Positions 17,672-26,449 of a stretch of DNA of 35,852 nucleotides are shown piece after piece. Location: positions 1-35,852 of the forward strand of contig JAGSHC010000035.1 in the NCBI GenBank assembly GCA_023954745.1, read 5' to 3'. Under the pieces are notes generated by a model. The model saw only the letters and a program-made list of their open reading frames with translations. It searched no databases and was not told the origin of the DNA. Position numbers and translations under genes: made by a program. How positions within the stretch are numbered: the first letter of the stretch is position 1; the number at the start of each line of letters is the position of its first letter. The DNA is from Deltaproteobacteria bacterium (GTDB lineage: Bacteria > Myxococcota_A > UBA796 > UBA9615).

Positions 17672-20600
17672 CTAGAGTCCGACCTGGACGTAGAGACCGA
17701 GCTCCCACTCGTTCTGCCACCCGTCGGGGTCGATGGGGTCTCGTTCGTAGCGGTTGCTGTACTGGTTGAGGTAGCGCAGCTGCCCGCGCAGACCGAGGCG
17801 CGTCCAGGGCATGCCGAGGCGCGGCGCGCTCAGGCCGACCCAGAGGTCACCCATGGCCTGCACCGGGAACGTGAGGTTGAAGTCACGGTGGTAGTCATAC
17901 GGCCCGAAGTCCCCGAACTTGAGGAAGCCCTCGAAGCCCATCTTCCGGTACCAGATCTTCCAGTCGACCCCCGCGCGGTTGGCGAGGCGCTCCGACGGGC
18001 CGCTCGACTGAGCCTGTCCGCCCCAGACGTTCCCGATGATGCGCAGATTGTTTGTGGCGGCGGAGATCAGCCGGAACTTGAGGTCCCACACATTCGCCGC
18101 GGGCTGGCCCGCCCCGAGGATGAGAGGGTCGCCGGTGGCGCTCCACCCGATGTTCGAGTCCGTCGCCGTGGGCTGGATCTTGTAGACGAAGTCCATGGAG
18201 ACGGCGAACTTCGCGTCCTCTCGGACGTCGTTGTCCCACTGCCACATCCAGGTCGCGGGCGTCGGGTCGTAGCCCATGAGCAACTCGAACGCGATGGTCT
18301 CGCGGTTGTCGCCCACGCGGAACGGGTCGGCGATGCGGTTGCGGGGGTTGACTCCCCGCCAGAACACGCCGTCCTGCACGCCCGCCTCGATCTGCGGCAC
18401 CGCCTCTTCGAGGGGGCGCTGGTACATGAAGGCGGGGCCGATGCTCAGCTTGCCGACGTTGATGAGCACGCCGGTGATGCCATGCACGTGGTTGCCGCGG
18501 CCGGACTCCTTGAGCGACCAGCGGGCGAAGTTGATGGTGTTGTCACCACCGGAGTCCGCGACGACGCCCTTGTATGCGCCCTGGATCCACCAGTTGATGG
18601 GCCCCTTGCTCAGGCGGAACTTGATCTTGGCGCCCAGCGTGTCGGTGAAGGCGACCTTGTCATTGCGGACGAAGTAGCCGGAGTCCTTGTACGACGCCGC
18701 TCCCTCGGGGGCGCGCCGGACCGACACGAAGCTCTGACCGAGGCGCTCGGTGCCGGCCATCAGCCCGCCGAACTCGACCTGGGCCGGGCCGCGCTTGAGC
18801 GTGAGATAGACCGACGTCTTCCGACCGACGTACTCGGGGATGACGCGGGTGGCGCCCGTGGCCCCCAGGGACGTGATGTCCTCCTGGTGCATCACCGCGA
18901 AGCCAAAGGGCCCGAAGGTGCGGCCGTACTTGGCGATGACCGTGGGGTTGGCGCCCCAGGTGATCTGAGGGCCGGTGGCGATGCTGAGGCCCTCCAGGAA
19001 CTTCTTGCCGTGGAACTCGAGCCCGAAGGGCACGTTGGCGTTGTAGGTGTCGATGTTCGGTCCGTACTGGGCCTCCTGATAGAAGCCGAAGAAGTCGCCG
19101 TCGTCACCCCAGTGGCCGTGGCCCCGCCGGAAGTACCCCTCCAGCTCGAACCACTTCGTGTCCCACTGGAACGACGCGCCGTGGATCTGGACGCGGTCGA
19201 AGAAGGTGACCCGCTCTTCACCCTCGGCGTCCACGACGGCCACCGGCTGCGCCCGCGCCTCGTAGAAGATCTCGTCGATACGGTTCTGGGCAGCGTTGGC
19301 CACCACGTTGATGCCCACCTCGGCCCGGAAGTTGGGCGTCGGGGTGACCTTGAGATCGACGTAGAAGCTCTCGGTGTGGTCGAACCTGATCTTCTCCTTG
19401 CCCGTGCCCGGCACGTAGCTCCCCGAGGTGGCGTACCCGCCGATGTCGGCCCGGATGTTGGCGATGACCGCCTTCTGGATCTCCGCCAGCACCTTCTCGG
19501 CGCGGTCGGCCTGGTACCCCGCCTTGAAGGCGATGGGCTTGAGGCGGTCGAAGTGCCGCTCGATGGTCTCCGGCGTGGCGCGCTCCTCGTAGGGATGCAG
19601 CGTGAAGGCCTCCTTGAGCATGTAGTACGCGGACCGGGGCTGGACCTCGTAGATGCCCGCGGAGTTCGGCGGGGTCTTCGCCGCGATGCCGAACCACTCC
19701 TCGTTCATGTTGTTGCCGCCCTCGACGAAGTCCAGGGGGTAGGCCCGGTTGGGCCAGGTGGCGCTGTTGTTCTGGATGTCGAGGTCGTACTCCTGGCCCG
19801 TCTTCCACCAGCCGTCGGACCATTGGAAGATGTACCCACCGAGGGCCGAGCCGGACTTGCCGTTGCCATAGGCGTGCTCGTACATCTCCTGCCACTGGCC
19901 TCGCAGGTACCAGGCCTGGTCCAGGTGGTCTTCCTTGTCGTCCCGGGCGTTGTAGGCATCGGCCCCGAACTCGGCGAACATCACCGGGATGTCGAGCTTG
20001 GCCACCACCTCGTCGAACAGGTTCCCGAAGCTCACGCCGCGGTAGACGTTGCTGCCCATGATGTCGAGGTTGGGCACGTGCTCGGCGATGAGGTCGATGT
20101 ACTGCAGGTCGCCGTTGCAGATGGACACCGGGTGGTTGGGGTCCATGGCATGGATGGCGTCCACCAGCTCGCCGTAGAGCGTGTAGAGGTGCACCGCCCG
20201 GGCCTTGTCGCGCTCGCCCTGGGGTAGCGCCTCGATCTCGAAGCTGCTCCAGGACAGGCCGTAGTTGTTCTCATTGCCGAGCAGGTAGAAGAGCATCCCC
20301 TTCGTGTCCTTGAACCTCTCGAAGTTCTTCATCACGTCGGCCTTGACCACCTCCCGGGTGCGGGCGTCGCTGTAGTCCACGACCGGGACCCACTTGCCGT
20401 CGATGTCGAAGCCGTAGCGCGCCATCGTGTGGTTGATCATCGTCCAGATGCCGTACGTCTCGTAGATGTAGGTCACCCAGCGCGGAGGCGTCGTGTAGTA
20501 CTGGCGGATGGTGTTGATGCCCATCGCCTGCATCAGCTCCATCTCGGGAGCGAGGGCCCGCTTGATCCACTCGTCGTCGTGGGCCCAGAAGTCGTAGCTG

Positions 20601-20926
20601 TAGTTCTCACCGATGGGCACGTAGCCCCAGTTCATGCCGTACAGGTAGACGGGCTCTCCGTTGGCGAGCAGCTTCCAGCCGTCCTCGTCGCGGTAGACCT
20701 CGACGACGTCCCCGCCGCCGTCAGCCATGCGCACGACGGTGGGGGGAGCTGGGACCACCTCGGCCGGGGCAGGCGCGACGACGTCGACCGCTGGGGCTGG
20801 CTCGCCCTCGGGAGCAGGCTCCTCGGGAGCAGGCTCCTCGTCCGGGGGCGGGTCTTCCTGGGCCCAGGCGGGCGCCGCGAGCAGCAGCACCCAGGAGCAG
20901 AAGATGAGGAGAAGGCTGCGATTCAT
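17672..20926 (-). CDS. Clan GH-A glycosidase fused to a predicted outer-membrane beta-barrel
   Basis: A 1084-residue exported protein. The start at 20926 overlaps the upstream stop (ATGA). It has a signal peptide (1-22) and a Pro/Glu/Ala linker (about 23-65), followed by a TIM-barrel glycosidase domain (about 75-450) resembling GH2 and GH72-like enzymes. EPVYLYGMNWGYV opens this domain, GINTIRQYYTTPP follows, LLGNENNYG holds the likely acid/base Glu219, and VMFAEFGAD holds the likely nucleophile Glu319. After a helical joint (about 450-500), residues about 510-1084 are almost entirely alternating polar and hydrophobic strands with Gly and Trp/Tyr girdles, ending in ELGLYVQVGL. That is the look of an outer-membrane barrel. 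The family and linkage specificity are unsure; beta-1,3-glucan is inferred from the operon. Confidence 0.82.
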   Translation of the reverse strand: MNRSLLLIFCSWVLLLAAPAWAQEDPPPDEEPAPEEPAPEGEPAPAVDVVAPAPAEVVPAPPTVVRMADGGGDVVEVYRDEDGWKLLANGEPVYLYGMNWGYVPIGENYSYDFWAHDDEWIKRALAPEMELMQAMGINTIRQYYTTPPRWVTYIYETYGIWTMINHTMARYGFDIDGKWVPVVDYSDARTREVVKADVMKNFERFKDTKGMLFYLLGNENNYGLSWSSFEIEALPQGERDKARAVHLYTLYGELVDAIHAMDPNHPVSICNGDLQYIDLIAEHVPNLDIMGSNVYRGVSFGNLFDEVVAKLDIPVMFAEFGADAYNARDDKEDHLDQAWYLRGQWQEMYEHAYGNGKSGSALGGYIFQWSDGWWKTGQEYDLDIQNNSATWPNRAYPLDFVEGGNNMNEEWFGIAAKTPPNSAGIYEVQPRSAYYMLKEAFTLHPYEERATPETIERHFDRLKPIAFKAGYQADRAEKVLAEIQKAVIANIRADIGGYATSGSYVPGTGKEKIRFDHTESFYVDLKVTPTPNFRAEVGINVVANAAQNRIDEIFYEARAQPVAVVDAEGEERVTFFDRVQIHGASFQWDTKWFELEGYFRRGHGHWGDDGDFFGFYQEAQYGPNIDTYNANVPFGLEFHGKKFLEGLSIATGPQITWGANPTVIAKYGRTFGPFGFAVMHQEDITSLGATGATRVIPEYVGRKTSVYLTLKRGPAQVEFGGLMAGTERLGQSFVSVRRAPEGAASYKDSGYFVRNDKVAFTDTLGAKIKFRLSKGPINWWIQGAYKGVVADSGGDNTINFARWSLKESGRGNHVHGITGVLINVGKLSIGPAFMYQRPLEEAVPQIEAGVQDGVFWRGVNPRNRIADPFRVGDNRETIAFELLMGYDPTPATWMWQWDNDVREDAKFAVSMDFVYKIQPTATDSNIGWSATGDPLILGAGQPAANVWDLKFRLISAATNNLRIIGNVWGGQAQSSGPSERLANRAGVDWKIWYRKMGFEGFLKFGDFGPYDYHRDFNLTFPVQAMGDLWVGLSAPRLGMPWTRLGLRGQLRYLNQYSNRYERDPIDPDGWQNEWELGLYVQVGL

Positions 20927-21909
20927 TGCGTCCTCGCGGTGTGGAGATGACAGGCGACCCGGTGGCCGGGTCCTAGTTGAATGACGGGCGGAGTGGTGGT
21001 GGTGCACGCGGCGACGGTCTGTCGGCACCGGGCAGCGAAGGGGCAGCCGGGCCTTGGGTCCACCAGCGGAGGCGTCCCGGGATCGGCGGGGAGAGGGTCG
21101 TGCAGGGAGCCCCCTCGGCGCGGCACCGCAGCCATCAGGAGCTGACTGTAGGGATGAGCCGGCTCCTTCACGAGCTGGTCCGCCGGCGCCTCCTCCATCA
21201 TCCGCCCCGCGTACATCACCACGATGCGGTCGGCGAGATGCTTCGCCGCCGCGAGGTCGTGCGTGATGAAGAGGATGGCCAGCCCCCGCTTGTGACGCAG
21301 GTCATCGAGGAGACGCAGCACGTCCATGCGGATGCTGACGTCGAGCATCGACGTGGGCTCATCGGCCAGGATGATGTCCGGCTCAGGAGCCAGGGCCCGC
21401 GCGATGGCGACCCGCTGACGCTGCCCGCCACTCAACGAGTGAGGGTGCTGGTCGATGAAGTCCTCGGCCGGCCTCAGGCCTACGTCGTCCAGAAGCTCGA
21501 GGGCGGCGCTCCGGGCGTTCTCCTTGGTCGCCTTTCCGTGCAGAAGCAGCGGCCGCTCGATGTGGTGCGCCACCGTGTGCACGGGGTTCAACGAGCCAAA
21601 GGGGTCCTGGAAGATCATCTGGACGCGACGCCGGTACGCCAGGCTGGCGCGCCGGGGCTCGCTGACGAGCACGTCGTCACCGTCGAGCAACATGGCTCCG
21701 CCAGTGGTCGGCACCAGGCGTGAGATGAGGCGGGCGATGGTGGACTTGCCGCTGCCCGACTCCCCGACGACCCCGACGATCTCGCCGCGGTCGAGGGTGA
21801 ACGAGACCTCCTGCGTCGCCTTGAGAAGCCGCGGGGTGAAGAACCCTCCCACCCGAAACGACGTGGAGACGTCGCGCAGCTCGAGGAGCGGTGTGGCGGC
21901 GGCGTTCAT
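20923..21909 (-). CDS. Opp/Dpp-type ABC importer ATPase (OppF-like)
   Basis: A 328-residue ATPase powering uptake through the two permeases of the operon. It has a Walker A (GVVGESGSGKST), a Q-loop region (QMIFQDPFGSLNP), an ABC signature (LSGGQRQRVAIARAL) and a Walker B with the D-loop (DIILADEPTSMLDVS). The C-terminal extension holds the cysteine cluster PGCPFAARC....C typical of the peptide/nickel/oligosaccharide branch. Start and stop overlap both neighbours by four bases. In annotation pipelines it would be called a peptide transporter, but the surrounding glucanases argue for beta-glucan oligosaccharides. Confidence 0.93.
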   Translation of the reverse strand: MNAAATPLLELRDVSTSFRVGGFFTPRLLKATQEVSFTLDRGEIVGVVGESGSGKSTIARLISRLVPTTGGAMLLDGDDVLVSEPRRASLAYRRRVQMIFQDPFGSLNPVHTVAHHIERPLLLHGKATKENARSAALELLDDVGLRPAEDFIDQHPHSLSGGQRQRVAIARALAPEPDIILADEPTSMLDVSIRMDVLRLLDDLRHKRGLAILFITHDLAAAKHLADRIVVMYAGRMMEEAPADQLVKEPAHPYSQLLMAAVPRRGGSLHDPLPADPGTPPLVDPRPGCPFAARCRQTVAACTTTTPPVIQLGPGHRVACHLHTARTQ

Positions 21910-22865
21910 GCGACCTCCAGCACGTGGCAGGCTGCCCAGTGGTCAGCCCCGATCTGAACGAGGGGTGGCTCGCGGGTCTCGCACACGTCCAGAGCGTCGG
22001 CGCAGCGGGGGTGGAACCGGCATCCCGGCGGCGGGTTCTTCAGCGACGGCGGCGAGCCGGGGATCGAGACGGGAGCCTCGTCGCTGTCGATGCGAGGAAT
22101 GGCCCCCAACAGCCCCTTGCTGTAGGGGTGGCGGGCGCCATCGCGGAACAGCTGGGTCGGAGCGACCTCCACGAGCCGGCCCGAGTACATGACCCCGATG
22201 CGCGTCGCGAACTCGAGCAGCAGCGAGACATCGTGGGTGATGAAGAGCACCGCGAAGCCCAGCTCCGCCTGAAGCGCCACCAGCTTGCGCATGATCTGCC
22301 GCTCCACGACCACATCCAGAGCCGTGGTGGGCTCGTCCATGAACACCAGCGGGGGCGTCAGGGCCAGAGCGATGCCGAGAACCACGCGCTGTCGCATCCC
22401 CCCCGAGAGCTCGTGGGGGTAGCTGCGCAGGTGGTGCCGGTCGATCTCCACCAGGTCCAGGAGCTCCCCGGCACGCTTCTTCGCAGCTGCGCCGGTGATC
22501 CCGTGGGCCGCCAGCGTGTCCAGCACGTGGTCGAGCACCGTCATCACGGGGTTCATGGCGTTGAGCGCGCTCTGCATCACCATCGAGACGTCGCGCCAAC
22601 GCCACTGCCGCAGCTCGGCGTCGCTCATGCGGAGCACTTCGCGACCGCGGAACCGCACGCTGCCTCCGGTGATGACGGCGGGCTGGCCGAGCACGCGCAT
22701 CGCTGCCTTGGCGACGGTGGACTTTCCGCTGCCCGACTCCCCCACGAGCCCGAGGATCTCGCCGTCCTCGAGGGTGAAGCTCACCTTGCTGGTCGCCCGC
22801 ACGGGGCCGTCCGCGGCGAGGTAAGCCACGTCGAGGTTCTCCACGCGGAGGAGCGGCTCAGGCAA
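21906..22865 (-). CDS. Opp/Dpp-type ABC importer ATPase (OppD-like)
   Basis: A 319-residue ATPase, partner of the OppF-like protein. It has a Walker A (GLVGESGSGKST), an ABC signature (LSGGMRQRV) and a Walker B (LVFMDEPTTALDV). The C-terminal extension contains PPGCRFHPRCADALDVC. The start appears to be a TTG at 22865, six bases after GGAGG inside the end of the permease gene. The next in-frame alternative, a GTG seven codons later, would cut into the first strand. The eight-base overlap with the permease gene points to coupled translation. Confidence 0.92.
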   Translation of the reverse strand: MPEPLLRVENLDVAYLAADGPVRATSKVSFTLEDGEILGLVGESGSGKSTVAKAAMRVLGQPAVITGGSVRFRGREVLRMSDAELRQWRWRDVSMVMQSALNAMNPVMTVLDHVLDTLAAHGITGAAAKKRAGELLDLVEIDRHHLRSYPHELSGGMRQRVVLGIALALTPPLVFMDEPTTALDVVVERQIMRKLVALQAELGFAVLFITHDVSLLLEFATRIGVMYSGRLVEVAPTQLFRDGARHPYSKGLLGAIPRIDSDEAPVSIPGSPPSLKNPPPGCRFHPRCADALDVCETREPPLVQIGADHWAACHVLEVA

Positions 22866-23784
22866 GGCCCACCTCCACCGGCGTGGCCGCCCCAGGAGGT
22901 GGAGTCACGCTGAGTTGCTTGCGCCAGATGGTCTCGCTCTGAAGCGCGGGGTTGGCGATCTCGTCGATGGCGAAGTTGATGAGGGTGAGGCCAAACCCCA
23001 CGAGGGCAATGCAGGCGCCCGTGGGCACGAAGGTCCACCATGCGCCGGTGAGCAGGGCGGAGTCGTTGCTCGCCCAGTACAGGTTCGTCCCCCAGGTGAC
23101 CGCACCGATGTCCCCCAGTCCCAGGAACTCGAGGCCCACCTGCGCCCCGATGGCGTACACCGTCGCGCCGATGAACGACGAGACCATCAGCGACAGCATG
23201 TTGGGCAGGATCTCGGCCATGACGATGCGCAGGGGCCCGTCGCCAGACACCTGGGCCGCCGCCACGAAGTCCTTGCCCCGCAAGGACAGCGTCTGGGCCC
23301 GCAGGACCCGCGCGTTCCACGCCCAACCCGTCAGGGTCAGGACCGCGAGCAGGGTGCCCGGCCCCGCGGGAAGCCAGGCCGCGACCACCACCATGAGGGG
23401 CAGGCCCGGCAGGACCAGGAAGACGTTGGTCAGCAGAGACAGGCCTTCGTCGACGCGCCCTCCCACGTACCCGGCCGTCGCCCCGATGACGGAGCCAATG
23501 CCGATGACGAGGAACCCGCACGTGAAACCGACGGCGAGGGTCAGGCGAGCCCCCACCACGGTCTGGGCGAAGACGTCCTGACCCTGACCCGTGGTGCCAA
23601 ACCAGTGGGCGGCGGATGGAGGCTGATGCGGCGTGGCCACGAACGCGCTGGCGTCCTGCACCAACGAGGGACCCACGAGGGACATCAGGACGAAGGCCCC
23701 CACGATGGCCAAGCCCACCATGGACTTGCGGTTCCCGAGCAGCGCGTCGAGCCAGCGCCTCCCCTCCGAACGCCCGCGGCTCAT
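22858..23784 (-). CDS. ABC importer permease (OppC/DppC-like)
   Basis: A 308-residue inner-membrane permease with an N-terminal helix (about 20-40) and five further helices in the transport domain. The segment RGKDFVAAAQVSGDGPLRIVMAEILPN is the EAA loop that contacts the ATPases and is typical of binding-protein-dependent permeases. The N-terminal layout (positively charged start, LGNRKSMVGLAIVGAF) is that of the DppC branch. It overlaps the preceding permease by four bases and the following ATPase by eight. It forms the heterodimeric channel with the next permease. Confidence 0.93.
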   Translation of the reverse strand: MSRGRSEGRRWLDALLGNRKSMVGLAIVGAFVLMSLVGPSLVQDASAFVATPHQPPSAAHWFGTTGQGQDVFAQTVVGARLTLAVGFTCGFLVIGIGSVIGATAGYVGGRVDEGLSLLTNVFLVLPGLPLMVVVAAWLPAGPGTLLAVLTLTGWAWNARVLRAQTLSLRGKDFVAAAQVSGDGPLRIVMAEILPNMLSLMVSSFIGATVYAIGAQVGLEFLGLGDIGAVTWGTNLYWASNDSALLTGAWWTFVPTGACIALVGFGLTLINFAIDEIANPALQSETIWRKQLSVTPPPGAATPVEVGLA

Positions 23785-24767
23785 CGTCGCGTCCTCGGGT
23801 CGAGGGCCACGGTGGCGCAGTCCACAAACCAGTTCGCAGCGAGCACGGCGAGGCTGATGGTGAGGAAGAGCCCCTGCATCAAGGGGTAGTCCTGGGCGCG
23901 CACGCTCTGGATCAGCAGGTAGCCCTGTACCGGGTAGCTGAAGATGATCTCGGTGAGCAGGGCCCCGCCGAGCACGAAGCCGAGAGCCATCCCGAAGCCC
24001 GTGACGTTGGGGAGAATCGCGTTGCGAGCGGCATAGGCCAGCATCACCCGGCGCGGGGCGAGACCGCGGGCGTGGGCGTATTCGATGAAGTCGCTGCCCA
24101 GCACTCCGATCATCGTGTTGCGCATGGCGAGCATCCAGCCGCCCAGGCTCACCGCCACCAGCGTCAGCGCCGGCAGGAGCGTGTGCCGGAAGACCGAGGC
24201 GAGGAACTCCGGCGACAAGCCCGGCGTGAGCTGGTCGCTGTAGGCGTGGCGCAGGGGGAAGAGCCCCATGCCGAAGCCGAGGACGAACAGCGCGAGCATC
24301 GCCAGCCAGAAGTAGGGAAAGGCACCCAGGAGGGCGAGGACTGGAGGCAGCACCGAGTCGAGCCAGCCCCCGCGGCGCCAGGCGGCGAGAGTGCCGAGCA
24401 GGGTCCCGGCCGCGAAGGCCACGACCACTGCGCTGCCGGCGAGCACGACCGTCCAGAAGAGGCCGCGCAGGAGCACCCCGGTGACGGGTTCGGGGAAGTA
24501 GGCCACCGACGTGCCGAAGTCACCGACGAGGGCGTGGCGCAAGTACGTCCAGTATTGGGACCACCAGGAGGCATCGGACAGCCCGAAGGTCTCACGCAGC
24601 GCGTCCATGGCCTCGGGGCTCAGTTGCCCTTGGAAGCGCGCGAACATCACGGTCGCCGGGTCCCCGGGCATCATCCGCGGGATGAGAAAGTTGAGGGACA
24701 GCGCGACCCACGCAGCCAGCAGGTAGAAGCCGAGGCGACCGAGCAAGTAGCGGGCAGTTCCCCCCAT
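23781..24767 (-). CDS. ABC importer permease (OppB/DppB-like)
   Basis: A 328-residue permease with six predicted helices. The start YLLGRLGFYLLAAWVALSLNFLIPRMMPGDP is characteristic of OppB/DppB proteins, as is the EAA loop SDFIEYAHARGLAPRRVMLAYAARNA. The large periplasmic segment (about 35-95) follows the first helix. It begins two bases past the stop of the binding-protein gene, and its own stop overlaps the next permease start. Confidence 0.93.
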   Translation of the reverse strand: MGGTARYLLGRLGFYLLAAWVALSLNFLIPRMMPGDPATVMFARFQGQLSPEAMDALRETFGLSDASWWSQYWTYLRHALVGDFGTSVAYFPEPVTGVLLRGLFWTVVLAGSAVVVAFAAGTLLGTLAAWRRGGWLDSVLPPVLALLGAFPYFWLAMLALFVLGFGMGLFPLRHAYSDQLTPGLSPEFLASVFRHTLLPALTLVAVSLGGWMLAMRNTMIGVLGSDFIEYAHARGLAPRRVMLAYAARNAILPNVTGFGMALGFVLGGALLTEIIFSYPVQGYLLIQSVRAQDYPLMQGLFLTISLAVLAANWFVDCATVALDPRTRR

Positions 24768-24768
24768 C

Positions 24769-26442
24769 TCAGTTGCCCTCCGCCACGACGGGCTCGCGGG
24801 GCGCGATGCGGGTCAACACGTGCAAGAACTCGAGCTCGTGGTTGGGGGAGAGTCGCGAGTACGGGTTCTCCGCCGACGGGAAGCCCGTGAACCGGGTGGT
24901 GTTCGCCTCGCCCCAGGAGGGGTCGAGGAACAGGGGAAGCAGCGGCGCCGTGGCCTGAAACCGCGCCTGGAGAGCGTGGGCGATGCGCTCCTGTTCGGCG
25001 GGGTCGGCGGTGCGCTCGAATGCCGCCAGGAGCGTGTCCGCCTCGGGGTCCGAGAATCGATGCCAGTTCTGGGGTGCCACCTCGCCAATGGGGAACATCG
25101 AGCCGCTCGACATGGCGCCAACCCAGAACCCGTATGGCGTGGGTCCGTAGGAGGCCCACCCGATGGACAGGGCGAACTCGCCGCGCTGGAGCTGGTCGAA
25201 CCAGGCGCCGAAGTCGTAGCTCTTGACCGAGACGTCGAGCCCCACCCCTTGCAGGTTCCGGGCGATGACCTGGGCGGCGCGCACCCAATCGGACCATCCG
25301 GTGATGCAGGACAGCTCGAGGGTGACGGGCTGTCCGTCGGTGCCGCGGCGTAGACCGTCCTCTCCCAGAGGGAGTCCGGCCTCATCCAGGAGGCGCGCCG
25401 CCTCGGCGGGGTCGAAGTCTGTCCACGGGTCCTCGGTCAGGGCCGCCTCGTCCCGCCACTGCGCGTAGCCATCGGACAGGCCGCTCACGTCGGCAGGAGA
25501 GGTGTAGTCGTACATCGCCACCTGCACGACCTTGTCCCGGTCGATGGCTCGCGAGAGGGCCTTGCGGACCCTCGCGTCCTTCAGGGGCCCCACCGTGTGG
25601 TTCGGGTACAGGAAGATGGCCCCGCCGAAGTTGGGGAACCAGTAGCGGTGATGCTCCGGGTTGCGGCCGGCGAAGATGCGGTCGATGGCGGGGATGAAGT
25701 TGCCAGCCCAGTCCACCTCGCCGTGCATCAGCGCGATGGTCGCCTGCTCGTTCGACGGAATCGCGGGAAAGCGGAGCGCCTCGATCTTCGGGGCTCCGTC
25801 CATCCAGTAGTTCGGGTTCTTGCCCAGCTCCCAGACCTGGTGGTCGAACCGACGGACCTCGGTGAACGGTCCCGTGGCCACGGGGTCTGGATTCGTCCAG
25901 GAGACGGGCTCCTCGACGGACTCCCAGACATGGCGCGGCACGATGACCTGGTGGGCGATCTTCTCCATCCCCGGCACGAAGGGGCGCGCGAAGGCGAACT
26001 GCACCGTCTGGGGGTCAGGCGCGCTCACGGACCGCAAGTAGCGCCAGTGTCCCTGGGTATCGAACGCCGGCACCTTCTTCATGAGGTCAAAGGTGAAGAC
26101 CACGTCGTCCGCAGTGAACGCCTCCCCGTCGGACCACCGCACGCCCTCCCGCAAGGAGAAGCTCAAGGAGGTGACGTCCTCGCCCCAGGTGAAGCCCGTG
26201 GCCAGCCAGGGTGTCCAGGCGCCCTGGGCGGGGTTGTGCACCATCAGGGGTTCGTAGATTCCGCCGCGCGTGGGCCAGCGGGCGAGTCCTCCTGCCAGCA
26301 ACGGATTGAAGTTCCGCACCCAGGAACCCACCTGCTCCCGGCTGACCACCAGCACGCCCGGTTCCGGCTCCATGGCCGGCTCCGCACATGCGGGGGTCAA
26401 GATGGCCGCCACCAGGGCGCCCACCAGGAGGATGCGAGTCAT
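24769..26442 (-). CDS. Family 5 solute-binding lipoprotein, probable beta-glucan oligosaccharide binder
   Basis: A 557-residue extracytoplasmic binding protein. The lipobox TPAC places the anchor at Cys19. The body follows the family 5 (Opp/Dpp) pattern: NPLLAGGLARWPTRGGIYEPLMVH near the start, LREGVRWSDGEAFTADDVVFTFDLM, and VRKALSRAIDRDKVVQVAMYDYTSPAD in the middle. Family 5 includes peptide binders, but also cellobiose- and laminaribiose-type binders known from Thermotoga. The GH16 gene seven bases upstream and the glycosidases downstream support an oligosaccharide ligand. Binding-pocket residues cannot be read from the sequence alone. Confidence 0.9.
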   Translation of the reverse strand: MTRILLVGALVAAILTPACAEPAMEPEPGVLVVSREQVGSWVRNFNPLLAGGLARWPTRGGIYEPLMVHNPAQGAWTPWLATGFTWGEDVTSLSFSLREGVRWSDGEAFTADDVVFTFDLMKKVPAFDTQGHWRYLRSVSAPDPQTVQFAFARPFVPGMEKIAHQVIVPRHVWESVEEPVSWTNPDPVATGPFTEVRRFDHQVWELGKNPNYWMDGAPKIEALRFPAIPSNEQATIALMHGEVDWAGNFIPAIDRIFAGRNPEHHRYWFPNFGGAIFLYPNHTVGPLKDARVRKALSRAIDRDKVVQVAMYDYTSPADVSGLSDGYAQWRDEAALTEDPWTDFDPAEAARLLDEAGLPLGEDGLRRGTDGQPVTLELSCITGWSDWVRAAQVIARNLQGVGLDVSVKSYDFGAWFDQLQRGEFALSIGWASYGPTPYGFWVGAMSSGSMFPIGEVAPQNWHRFSDPEADTLLAAFERTADPAEQERIAHALQARFQATAPLLPLFLDPSWGEANTTRFTGFPSAENPYSRLSPNHELEFLHVLTRIAPREPVVAEGN

Positions 26443-26449
26443 TGGGGAG

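Noticed and set aside
20923-26442. Peptide transporter (opp/dpp) interpretation of the ABC genes
   Set aside because: The family match is real, but the genes are embedded and overlapping within a beta-glucan operon. An oligosaccharide importer is the better inference, so peptide gene symbols were not assigned.
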